Source: Tethya wilhelma (taxonomy: Eukaryota > Porifera > Demospongiae > Tethyida > Tethyidae). From it: a stretch of DNA of 64,000 nucleotides. The position numbers and the translations under genes were made by a program. The notes beneath the pieces are model-generated. The model had not been told where the DNA came from and did not search any database. It saw nothing but the letters and a program-made list of their open reading frames with translations. Each line of letters begins with the position of its first letter. The first letter of the stretch is position 1. Positions 35,015 through 46,842 of the stretch are shown here, one piece after another. The stretch is taken from NCBI GenBank assembly GCA_964030475.1, contig CAXIPT010000001.1, positions 16,776,899-16,840,898 on the forward strand, in the 5' to 3' direction.

Positions 35015-35642
35015 AACCCTTTAGGGCCGATTGCGGATTTATCCGCATGCGCGTATTAAAGGTTCGCAATTTTTTGCAACTCATCGCATATTTTTTATTC
35101 TAGCCATGGCGTTTGAGCTGTGGGCCGGCTCCAGACTCACTATGCAATTAGGTAAGGTAGTGCACTAGTAAAATACCAAGTTTGACCCAGATTTAATTAG
35201 TGGGTGTGGCGATATACACGTTAGAAGTCAAAGGTCGCGTTTGCATCACGATCGAGACCATCGGTTTTAAACTCACGTTTTTTTCCTAGTGCTTTGCAGG
35301 AGAAGCTTGACGCTAGTCATGGAGGTGCAGGGAGGCTTAGGCTATACCTGCAGCTAACCGCTTCTGTAGTCCTGCTTTGCTAGCTAGAAAAAAAGCCAAA
35401 AGTTTGGTAGTAATTTGGCGAACTTTGACTGCTTCCGTTTTTGCAAGCGTTTGAAGTAAACAAATACTAACTTAGAAGAGAATTGATACAGCTATGGCTT
35501 AGTCCAACCATAGCTAAGTAAAACTAGTGAAGAAAGAGAGTAGCTATGGCTATAGCAAGAACAAAAATATACAAAAGACAAAGCTAATTTAATATTCATA
35601 AAGTGTAATTAAGTATGCATAAATAATCCGGGCCCTAAAGGG
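35015..35642. mobile_element. 628-bp TTAA-flanked inverted-repeat element (piggyBac-like MITE)
   Basis: Left end CCCTTTAGGGCC (35017 on) and right end GGGCCCTAAAGGG, flanked by TTAA at 35011-35014 and 35643-35646. The homologous site near 31490-31502 reads gcttttaaatc without it, which is the empty site. TTAA targets and CCC-starting termini are typical of piggyBac-type elements. No transposase frame is seen, so it is non-autonomous. Confidence 0.82.
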
Positions 35643-36038
35643 TTAAATCGTCTGGTAAGAATCGTCAACATAATAAATCAGCACTAGTATAGTATCACGC
35701 GCGCACACATATATATATACGCAGCGCGCGCGCGCAGATCTTCAGCTCTCGATCGCGATCTCAGAGGCCGAGGGCCGGGGTCGGCTTTCTGACAAAAATT
35801 AATGACATGCGTCCCAAATTACCCCGCACGCCCATTATTTCACTAAATTAGAGAGTGGTTAGTTGACTGCAAACAAGTATTAGATCCAGCAACTCAGGTT
35901 TGCATCTCTAAAAATGGATACATTATAGTTTAGTTCTGCAGTATTAGTTTCCAGATATATCTACACCTATTGAAATAAAACTGGACACAAGTTGGAAGAC
36001 CGAAAGAGTGTCCCAAACTACCCTGTTTTACCTTGAAA
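35643..36038 (+). promoter_or_regulatory. 5' flank/promoter region of dehydrogenase B
   Basis: Homologous to the broken copy at 31495-31880. Contains a CG-alternating run (35722-35736) and conserved blocks up to the ATG at 36039. It is unrelated to the short bidirectional promoter that serves copy A, so the two paralogues probably differ in regulation. No defined core motif is visible. Confidence 0.45.
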
Positions 36039-37842
<1,804 letters not shown>

Positions 37843-37953
37843 TTGTAGCTTGTGTCAGTGTTATATACTCCAGGTTTGAAATTCAGTGTTTCACTCAGTG
37901 TAAAAATTTCAACCATATTAAAATGTCAATGTATTATAATGTTAACTGTTAAA

Positions 37954-38228
37954 GGAACTGTGTCACTATATAAGCGGTGTTTTGTTGCTAAAAATAAAAA
38001 TAATGACGTTTTGTGACGTTTTTTGTTGATACGCGGGTACCACGTCCGGGAACGTTTGCATACTACTCCGTGTATTGCGCATTTTGCTTTTACTCGCGTA
38101 ATAGTACTACGTGGTCAGCTGTTATTACAAGCCTAAGTAGCTCGCGTAATGCGCACTTAATACTGTAAGGTTTCTGTTTACAACCCATTTATAGTAACAA
38201 AACACCGCTTATATAGTGACACAGTTCC
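37954..38228. mobile_element. 275-bp element with about 35-base terminal inverted repeats
   Basis: Left end GGAACTGTGTCACTATATAA then gcggtgttttgtt; right end is its reverse complement (aacaaaacaccgcttatat then agtgacacagttcc). It sits between the 3' end of dehydrogenase B and the 3' end of PAN2, so it lies at a convergent gene end. No coding frame. A short related piece (GACACAGTTCCTTTAA) appears near 63625-63641. Confidence 0.85.
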
Positions 38229-38361
38229 TCAATAATGATTATGGTGACTGTGTTGATGTATTATTGTTATGCACAAGCTGTCATAATAACATTATAGGAA
38301 TGGATAATTTGCAAAAGGGGAGAATCTTCACCATGGAGATTAAAATATGGCTGTCATTAGT

Positions 38362-39006
38362 TCACGTTCTCTCTGGCACCTGCCATCCACATTTCCTCCC
38401 CGTTTCATACAGTCTATGTAGAGATTCATTGAGAGAGTTCGAGGCTTCCAAATCGCGATACTTTCTATAGAGGAGTAGTGCTGTCCTTGCATCTTCTGCA
38501 CTGTCATGAGTTCCCTTTTGGATGTGCAGGCCTAGTACATACATGCAGGTGGAGATGTGTTTGTAAACTTAGCGACCCTTTACCAACTCAAATACAGTAA
38601 ATTATGGCTTACCAGCATAAAACCACGCCAGGAACTTCAATGAGATGTATCGCTGATTGGGCAAGTGAAACAGACTTACTGTATCGATGACCTGTTCAGC
38701 TGGAACCTACACACATACACACAAAACACACACACACACAAACAATGATACAATAATGTGATTATAATTTGCGCAGTATACACATAATTTTGTGGATTGC
38801 TGGTGTTATAACTAATGACTTACTAAGATGTTAATGACCCTGAAGTCCTTCTTCAGCCCATGGCCCACAAACACCACACCCATCTCCACCAGATAGAGCA
38901 GCTTGAGGTAGCTGGCCTTGAGAGTGGTGAGGTGTTTGGAGCTCATGGTGGCATCCAGATCACCAGGCTTTATACCGGAGAACTTAGTGAGATAGTCAAC
39001 AACCTA

Positions 39007-39095
<89 letters not shown>

Positions 39096-41010
39096 GCTTA
39101 GATTTAAGTGTATTTGGGCTTCATCACGTATTTTGCTTCCTTACCTGTTCAGATGTAGCAATATAGTCATCAATGAAGGGACTTCCCTCCATTGGTCCTT
39201 TCCTGTAGCAATACAAGCAAACAATATCATCTAAAGCACTCCCACTGGTGACAGCTGCAGCATCCACTCACCCTCTTGTCACAGTGATCCTGGCCACACA
39301 GAGCTGACTAGGTTTGAGAGTGGTGTGGGTACCATCACTCTTCACTTCAGCCTCTTCCTAAACACACACAGTCGACAATAAAACACAAACAAAAAAAAAC
39401 AACAACAAATAAATAAACAATTAAACAAACAAACAAACAAAAGCATTAATACCAAATGTGCATCACAATAAGCTTTGATTGTCTGGCAACTACTGACACC
39501 AGCAAGGTCGATTGTACCTGATTTAATGTGACAAATTCAGCATCTATTCCTACCAAGTCCCCCTTGACGGGGAGCTCTGAAAATGTGAGGGGGGTAAAGG
39601 TTGCGGGGGACCTCACAGGACGCATGTGGTGAGTCTCAGCCAGCAACACACTGGCATCAAGTTTACAAGAGACTGAAACCAACAAAGAAAGAGAAAGTTA
39701 ACATTTGGAACAGCATTGGACCAATAAATCTTGTCCTACTGTCAATATCAGGTATACAATTTTGTTCCACTAAATTATTTGCTCACAAGGCTACAATGAT
39801 TGAATTTAGATTCTTAGTGTTCTTACTGTTGGTGTCAAACTGGTCAAGGTAGTCTCTCTGAGCGTAAATCAGAATACATGGAGTCAACCACTCAGCTGGG
39901 AACACTCCTATTTCATTCTGGAGACAGACAGAGAGAGAGTTTCAAAGATGCGTATTTTCGATCAACTATTTGTACTTACTTCTCTCAAAGGAGTGATGTG
40001 GAAATCATTGAAGAGATACCACTGTGTTTTTGATGCACCCTATGTATATACAAGATAATCGCTCATTAGTACAAAAGTGCAGCAAACAAGTATCAAGCTT
40101 ACAAAAAGAACCACTCAAACTCAACTCACTTCTTTCCGAAGGTGATAACTCAACCCGACTCGAATGTGAGCCACTAGATTACCCGATGTCTCCATCCATG
40201 TCTCCTTCACGTGACTCACAGTCATCATCAGATCGTACACCGCTGTCTGACCCGGAGGATCACCAGAGTCCTTTCCCCCGTTGTCCCCATCTTCCCTGGA
40301 GAGCTCCCTCACCCGGAGCTTGTTTCCCTCGGCCAGGGTGAGTCTCATGGAGAGGGGGATCCAGCGAGGGGCGCTGGGAGCATAGGAGTGCTGATGGCGC
40401 CAAAAGGCGTGGTCCTGCTCTGATTCAATTTGACAGTTGAGAGAGAGAATGCCGGGAAGAGCACACAGAGACCTCTGCTGGGTCTGGAGGGTACAGGCAG
40501 AAGAACAACAACAACAACAACAATAGCAGATTCTAACAGACCATGTGTTGAGAATATAACTCACAGTTATATTCTCAACACATGGTCTGTTAGAATCTGC
40601 TATTGTTGTTGTTGTTGTTGTTCTTCTGCCTGTACCCTCCAGACCCAGCAGAGNGTTAAAATTCAAATGGAGACTTGTAGCATATGGATCATTGCCTACA
40701 TAAGCAAACACCTAGCTGTACCAGTGTTGTGAGGGTAAACCAAAGAGAAGAGTAGCTCCGTCCGTTGAGTGGTCGTACTCCATCCACACGGACACTCGAT
40801 GAGCGTCTCAATCTCAGAGCCAAACAGCCGTTCTATCACCGACGCCCTCTTCTCCCCCTCCCCCTCCTCCTCCTCCTCCCTGGTGGTGTCAGAGGGTGGG
40901 TCATCACTGGAGACAGCTGGGGTGGGGTCTGGCTGGGTGGTTGTGGAGACCCTCCTCTCTGGGGGTTGCTGAGGCTGTAGCTCCTAGTGGGAATGGAAAG
41001 AGGGAACAAA

Positions 41011-41062
<52 letters not shown>

Positions 41063-43294
41063 ATGTGTGTGTGTGTGTGTACATACTTGGTTCAACTGTT
41101 GCAAGACAAAACGATTCCAGTTTTGAATGAGTTTTGCTAGATTGGCTTTCCTCTTCATCTCCTCATTCTCCCAGCTCAGCAGTAGCCCCAGTGCAGACGC
41201 TTCTCTTAGAGTTCGAAATGCCCTCAAGAAGTTGCTGGCCTGACAGCTCTGGCCGGCCGAATGGTCCAACATGCGAAAGAGAAAGCCTAACTCACAAGAG
41301 AGACAAAACTCCTTGGAGCAGAGGTGGTTCTGCATAGAGCTACGGATTGGCTCCATGAAGTATAGCACCTGGGATGGTTGAGCAGGTAGGCAAGGAAACA
41401 AATCAAACGATATCATATCATATCATATCATATCAAAATCAAATTATATCATGATTGAAGGATTGAGATCTAGTGTGTTACCTGTAGCATTGAGTTGCAG
41501 TATGCATTGGGGATGTGAATCTCAAGACCGGCAAACTTTGTGTCGTTATAGTGACCAAAATCAAATGCTTCAATCCCTGTGAGAAAACGGACGCACACAT
41601 CTATGACTACTACATCACAACAAACCTGGATAGTAATCTGAGATACCTAGTTTAGAATACTTGATCTCCACTTGCCGAAAAGACTTTGGAATCAAAGACA
41701 ATGGATTATCCTCTGCACAGAGAGAGAGAATGTTACCCCACCATTCATCCAGCATACATACTCTTGATATAAGTAATTAGACAAGGACTGTGACACATAA
41801 GACAGAATGATTTTAAAATGCCCCGCCTTTCCCTGCTCCGCCCACTGACCTCTCATCATGGGAGACTCTGGGACACTGGCTCTCATCTCTCTCTCGAGGT
41901 CATACGGGACTTGGTTGCGTAGGATATGGGCCGGTTTGGGAGCATGACCTACGAACTGTATCATTCTCATGTTAGCACGGACCTCTGAGTCTATCACAGG
42001 GGTCATCCTGGAACAGTGGAGAGTGGGAAATCACACAGAATGAACGTACACATTGTACAGTTGTTGAAAATATTTACAAACTAACCTTCTTGTAAATTTT
42101 GAGTGAGCAACTGGCCAATCAGATGCAAGTGGACCACTATAGCGAAAAATAAACAAATAAACACACAAACAAACAAACAAACAAACAAATGCCAAAAATA
42201 AATTGTCTAGTTCTGTCTTCTTCAATACCTACCGTCCGTGAGGAGCCAGTGCCATGGGTACAGCGGAGAGGGGGGCAGAATCTTTGTCATCGTCGTCCCA
42301 GCTAATGTGAGGGAGGGTCTCCTGGACCTCGTCAGGAAACACTGATGGCTGGGCGTAAGGGTTCATGAGGACGTTCTCCTGGTTGCTCCACATGTGAACC
42401 ATGCCGCACGAATCCCCGAATGCCAGACACTGGCACGTCGGGCTCACGTCCATCGCACACGCCATGACGGTTCCGTCAGTGCATGTGGAGAGCTGATGCA
42501 CGACCATGTTGGACGGGGTGACGAGACCACGGGTGTCGAGGAATTGGAACTCTCCCATCTGCGAGAGGACCATGACGGTGGAGTTGAGGGCGGGGACACA
42601 GCGGACAAGGAAGGGTTGGAGCATGGTGACGTCACACGGAGGGACGGGGCGAATGGCACGCAGGTCGAACACGCGGAGTTGACAGTCGACGCAGAGTTGA
42701 CCATATCTGTGCATGTAGAGAGGTAAGGTGTAGGTGAGTCTGTTTCAAGGATCCATAAAAAAGGGTATTGTACCCAGGCTTTCTCCTATTGGTGTAAGGT
42801 CAAAGAAGAGAGACTGGGTACGAGGTTAAAAGAAGGGTGTTGCATTACAATACATGTATGTATCTTCATCATGATGTTGACACAGATTCAAAATTTGGTT
42901 TAAAACTTTGCACAATCATTGTGAGATATACTAAATATACTGTACCAATATTTTAGCCTCTTTCCCAGGCTCTCTCAGTGGGTACAAATTCACAGGAAGA
43001 GAGACTCGGAACAAGGCTATTAGAATTCATCTTGTGCAACACGTGTCAACCAGCCACTACTTCCATGTACCTATAATCATACTACTATCTCTTACTGCTG
43101 TGTGAGTCCGCAGGTGACCAGGTAGTAGCCCACCACGTCCATGTCACACATGCCGGCTGTGTGAGCCCCGAAGGAGCCCACCACTTGGAGGGAGCTGGGA
43201 TCCAACATGTACACCTGACCGTTGACGTCACCACTGCAGATGTACTGCTCGGATGGCTTCAAGAGACATATACCAGCATTAGTGGGAGTCTGAA

Positions 43295-43367
<73 letters not shown>

Positions 43368-44115
43368 NAGAAGAAGCTTATCTTTGTGAAAACATGAGGA
43401 CAGACATACAATATGTGTGAGCTCACTCAAAAAGTGAAATATGAACAACAAAAAAACAATTTTATTATTAAGCAGGCCTAGATAACTCAGGATAAAAACT
43501 GTTTTAAAAGGAGTAAGGCTAGAGTGTACCAAATACCCATACTTATAGTTTTGTATACTGTATTTGTTTACAGATGGTGTTACAATACCTCTCCTGTCAC
43601 TTGGGACTGTGTCAGGTCTACAGTGGTAATCTTGTTGCTTTGGCAACCGACCAACAGAGCATTGTCATCGAGATACAGTGCACAGTTCATGTCATTCAAG
43701 GAGGGCTGGTCACTCATGGTCAAGATGGGGAGACCGGTACGGGAGGTAAGACGCAGCTCTTTGGCCGTCATGCTCAATATACCAGAGAGGGTGGGTTGTA
43801 ACTGTCTGACATCATCATGGTGGGCCTGAAATGCAGTGTACTTCTCCAAAGAGGAGCTGTAGAAGGATGTCAAGTGACCCTGTATTGTACAAACACACAT
43901 AATAACAGTAATATCATGGATCTGTAATATTGTTTGTGGCATACTCCATAAGTTGCTGCCCACAGTAAATCTTCCTGGGGGTCAAAGGACACAGAGGACA
44001 CACCAAACTCATCTCCACGGAAGCAGGATACTAATTTAGCTTCTTGAAACTGTCCAAGGCTACCTACTTCGTGCTCTAGCTCGTAATTAAAGTCTCCAAA
44101 CTCGCCATACTCCAT
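38362..44115 (-). CDS. PAN2: PAN2, catalytic subunit of the PAN2-PAN3 poly(A) nuclease (about 19 exons)
   Basis: Deadenylase that trims mRNA poly(A) tails in the cytoplasm with PAN3 and poly(A)-binding protein. Domains in order: an N-terminal WD40 propeller (exon 1 at 43945-44115, [17 protein letters not shown]; also [20 protein letters not shown] and [15 protein letters not shown]); the linker ([20 protein letters not shown]); an inactive UCH-like domain ([53 protein letters not shown]); and a DEDD exonuclease ([11 protein letters not shown] near 39535, [16 protein letters not shown] at 38822-38900, [18 protein letters not shown]), ending [13 protein letters not shown]. The Asp/Glu/Asp/His set expected for activity is visible. 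The start is taken at M44115; an in-frame upstream ATG at 44256 is possible. A fold-back next to the gap at 40654 and the gap at 43368 disturb the assembly inside the gene. Confidence 0.92.
39005..39092. repeat. GT then GA microsatellite in a PAN2 intron
   Basis: About nine GT units followed by a GA run of more than 60 bases between two exonuclease-domain exons. Confidence 0.95.
40473..40653. repeat. Perfect 87-base fold-back inverted repeat beside an assembly gap
   Basis: Bases 40473-40559 are repeated exactly as reverse complement at 40567-40653, with a 7-base spacer and an N right after. It includes the 5' end of a PAN2 UCH-domain exon. Exact symmetry ending at a gap points to a chimeric or fold-back read rather than biology. 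Confidence 0.9.
41011..41081. repeat. (GT)n microsatellite in a PAN2 intron
   Basis: About 34 GT units with one gcat interruption, just after the exon that ends in [10 protein letters not shown]. Confidence 0.95.
43294..43368. repeat. (GA)n microsatellite ending in an N gap, PAN2 intron
   Basis: A GA run of about 75 bases broken by an N at 43368. The true length is unknown. Confidence 0.95.
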
Positions 44116-44345
44116 TCTGATACTTTCCTCAACAACATCAGGTAATGGTCGTCCAATGTACCCGCTCCACGACCGATCGACCGGCGCGGCCGGGCCGTAT
44201 ATATATACCGCGTACCGGTACGTACGCGCGTCATGAACCACACCCCGGGGCCCCAAGCTCGAAGATTAAAATGCGAGTCGCCGACAGCTTATATTATTTC
44301 ATAGTCAGTGCACTGCAAAAAACCCCTGTGAAGTAAGAATCTTAG
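44116..44345. promoter_or_regulatory. Bidirectional promoter of PAN2 (-) and the orphan membrane gene (+)
   Basis: 230 bases between start codons, GC-richer than its surroundings with several CpG-dense parts (cgaccgatcgaccggcgcgg near 44165-44190, then cgcgtaccggtacgtacgcgcg). It could include part of the PAN2 coding region if the ATG at 44256 is used. Confidence 0.5.
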
Positions 44346-45434
44346 ATGGGTAACTGCAGGAGCTCTCCTCGACCACTTTACTGTTATGTCCTTGCAGATG
44401 CAGTTGTACTCGCCATTATTGGTGCTTTGAGTGCAATTGTAATCATTGTGGAACTCTTCGCGTGCATTTGTTGCTATAGAAAGTACAAGGGGTGTACACC
44501 TAACAAATTACTTGTTCACTTCGTAAAAAACATCAAATTTGAAGAGAAAGATCTTGAAAAGGAGATAGAGAAGTGGAAAGATGGTGGCTGTTGCTGCAAC
44601 AGAAAGAAGAAAACTGAAACTGATAAGAAGGCGGATAAAACGACCACTGATAACAAGAATGGCAAAAAAAAGGATACTAATAAAAAAAAGGAGTCAAAAT
44701 CTGACAAAAAGTCAGATAAGTTTGATACATACAAGTATAAAGACGAAGCGATGGTGTTTGTAGTAATCTTGACATTGACTTATGCTGCTTGCCAATTCTG
44801 GGATTCATTTGGTATTAATATTGATCAAGATAATTGTGTTCAAGGACTCGATTGTTTCCTGTTTCCAAAAGGTGCTTCTTCATCTTTTGTTTCTAAAAAC
44901 TTGCGTATGTCTCCACTTGACTGCTCAGAAGTAGAACCAAATATCAGTGACCCAATTTTATGTTACTCATATGCTTTTGACATTGGGAAAGGTATTGGAG
45001 ATGCTGGTGGGATTCTTGCATCTACAACAATTGAAATTATCACTTTTTTTGTATTTGCTAAGCTGCTTACATGCTGCAAGAAAAATTCTGACGAAGACTC
45101 TGAAGTATCCAAGGAGCGTGGTCTGAAACGTTGCACTGGAGTATGCTGTTGTGATTGGTTTTTAAGAGCTATCATGGGAAGCATAACCATTGTCAGTATT
45201 TGGGTCTCTTCTACACCAGTAATTTCTACAACAGAACCAAAATGGCTCTATCTACTTACAGATATACCAAAACTCATCAATCCAATTGTTCTTTCGATCC
45301 AGATACTGGTCCTAACATTCATTCCATGGGAGTGTTTTAAGGAAAAGGAGAATCAAACCAAGTCTGAGTCCGATTCAAAAGATACTAAAATCAAAGACAA
45401 AGAAAAAGAGCCTGAAATAACAGTTATAAACTAA
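44346..45434 (+). CDS. Unrecognised intronless multi-pass membrane protein with a lysine-rich loop
   Basis: A 362-codon single-exon frame; I recognise no family. The N-terminus MGNCRSS fits the N-myristoylation pattern (Gly2, Ser6) with a Cys at 4 that could be palmitoylated. A first membrane segment runs about residues 15-42 (VLADAVVLAIIGALSAIVII), followed by CICC, and after residue 80 a Cys cluster (GGCCCN). Residues about 85-130 are almost only Lys, Asp, Thr, Asn and Ser, a disordered basic loop. Further membrane segments: about 135-152 (AMVFVVILTLTYAACQFW), 222-240 (TIEIITFFVFAKLL), 272-290 and 305-325. Cysteines at about 160-200 (DNCVQGLDCF, DCSEVE, ILCYSYAF) suggest a disulfide-bonded outer loop. 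The C-terminus is again charged. Not obviously a transposon product. Coding potential rests on length, composition and a promoter shared with PAN2. Confidence 0.75.
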   Translation: MGNCRSSPRPLYCYVLADAVVLAIIGALSAIVIIVELFACICCYRKYKGCTPNKLLVHFVKNIKFEEKDLEKEIEKWKDGGCCCNRKKKTETDKKADKTTTDNKNGKKKDTNKKKESKSDKKSDKFDTYKYKDEAMVFVVILTLTYAACQFWDSFGINIDQDNCVQGLDCFLFPKGASSSFVSKNLRMSPLDCSEVEPNISDPILCYSYAFDIGKGIGDAGGILASTTIEIITFFVFAKLLTCCKKNSDEDSEVSKERGLKRCTGVCCCDWFLRAIMGSITIVSIWVSSTPVISTTEPKWLYLLTDIPKLINPIVLSIQILVLTFIPWECFKEKENQTKSESDSKDTKIKDKEKEPEITVIN

Positions 45435-46085
45435 ATTCTTTTTTTGACATGCTTGAATAATAATAATTATATAGCTTTGTAGCTGAGTATAATATAGCTA
45501 GGCCATGTAAGGCATTGTGTCTATATACTCCATTCACATATAGTACACTTGATAATGAGGTATAAAAAGCAGCTATTGAGTAACTGAAAAATTTTTAATT
45601 AGAGTAGTTTCATCATAGATAATAATTATGAATTATCCATAATGNTACCATATACTCATGAGGTGGTCACGAGGGCTTGTGATGTAGTATTTGACGACGT
45701 ATTTTACTACCTTGTTCAGTATTATTATGTGGTAAAATTCGTGTAACGTTCGGGTGACATTATAAGCGTGGGGATTGGGGGGAGAAGGCTTCCATAACCC
45801 GCTTCCTGTCCCGCCCCTAAACTAATCACTGCTCCGGTCCCATTCTCGAATTCCACATGTGCATTCCGATACTTGAAACCTTGTTTACCTATTCATTCCG
45901 ATTCCACACGTGCTAAGCTCAGCATTTATCTTTTGAAGTTGAAAACGTTGCAATGACGTGCTAGCTGTGCTGTATCTCCACCATCATTGCGTTCTGCAAC
46001 GTTTGAATGATGTTGTAGCAACTGAAGATCAACAGTTCACCACCTCAACATCATTTGAAGGTTGCATGAGAAGTTGCAAGACAGC
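45435..46085. other. Intergenic region with an assembly gap, upstream of ICE1
   Basis: AT-rich first half with N at 45645. The second half (45760-46085) is GC-richer and likely holds the ICE1 promoter and 5' UTR. No exon recognised before the ATG at 46086. Confidence 0.4.
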
Positions 46086-46797
46086 ATGCTTTCGAGTAGT
46101 AGTGCTAGTCCCGCAGGAAACACTAGAGGTTTAATGCCCCCACCTAAGACACACTCTGAGCTACTCAATGCGGCACTGAAGGTGAGTAAAACATAAGCTC
46201 AAAGTCCTAGAGTTCGTCGTTTGTTTGTTATGAATTTATCTAGACTGTTTATATTCTAATTAATACACACCATGTGTTCTGTGCCTCTACAGCGTAGACA
46301 GCTGGAAGTGGTTCCTCACAAACAGATGAAAAACTTTATGGCTCTCAAGAAAAAAATCATCAACACAGAGTAAGTGTAAATCATTTGTGTGGATTATTAA
46401 TATTTGTTGACACACTATTTGAAAGTTTGATTGTTTCTCTAATTTGCAGTGAACTTATAAAAAGATACCGTGAAAAGATTACTGAACTCGAGAGCAACAA
46501 AATCAGTCTAAAAGAGGCAAGATCGCAAGTGGATACCTTGGAGCAGAGCATCAGAGGACTGAAGGCTGAGCTCCAGGCTCTCCATGAGGTATGCTAACTG
46601 GGTCACTATATTGTGTATACATCGTAGGGAGGCTGTAGTGTTTATTATTAAATATAACTGGTATTCTAAACCAAAACTGAATAATAGCAAAAGTGGGGAA
46701 GGCCAGGTTTGTGAGGCTATATAGTACATATATGTACCGGTACTGTTCAAGATTTGTGGAATTCACTGTTTGTTTGTGCGTTTACTTGTTTATTGTT

Positions 46798-46842
<45 letters not shown>

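Noticed and set aside
39005..39096. Frame ending in a long RE repeat
   Set aside because: GA microsatellite within a PAN2 intron.
40121..40711. A 196-codon frame joining PAN2 exon sequence to a CCCCCC/TTTTT stretch
   Set aside because: Crosses the fold-back artefact and the N at 40654; only the [13 protein letters not shown] part is real PAN2 exon.
42770..43020. Pair of AGACTGGGTACGAGG / AGACTCGGAACAAGG sequences in a PAN2 intron as a defined mobile element
   Set aside because: They resemble the GGCCTGGGTACGAGACTA sequences near 15080 and are likely old repeat debris, but I could not define ends.
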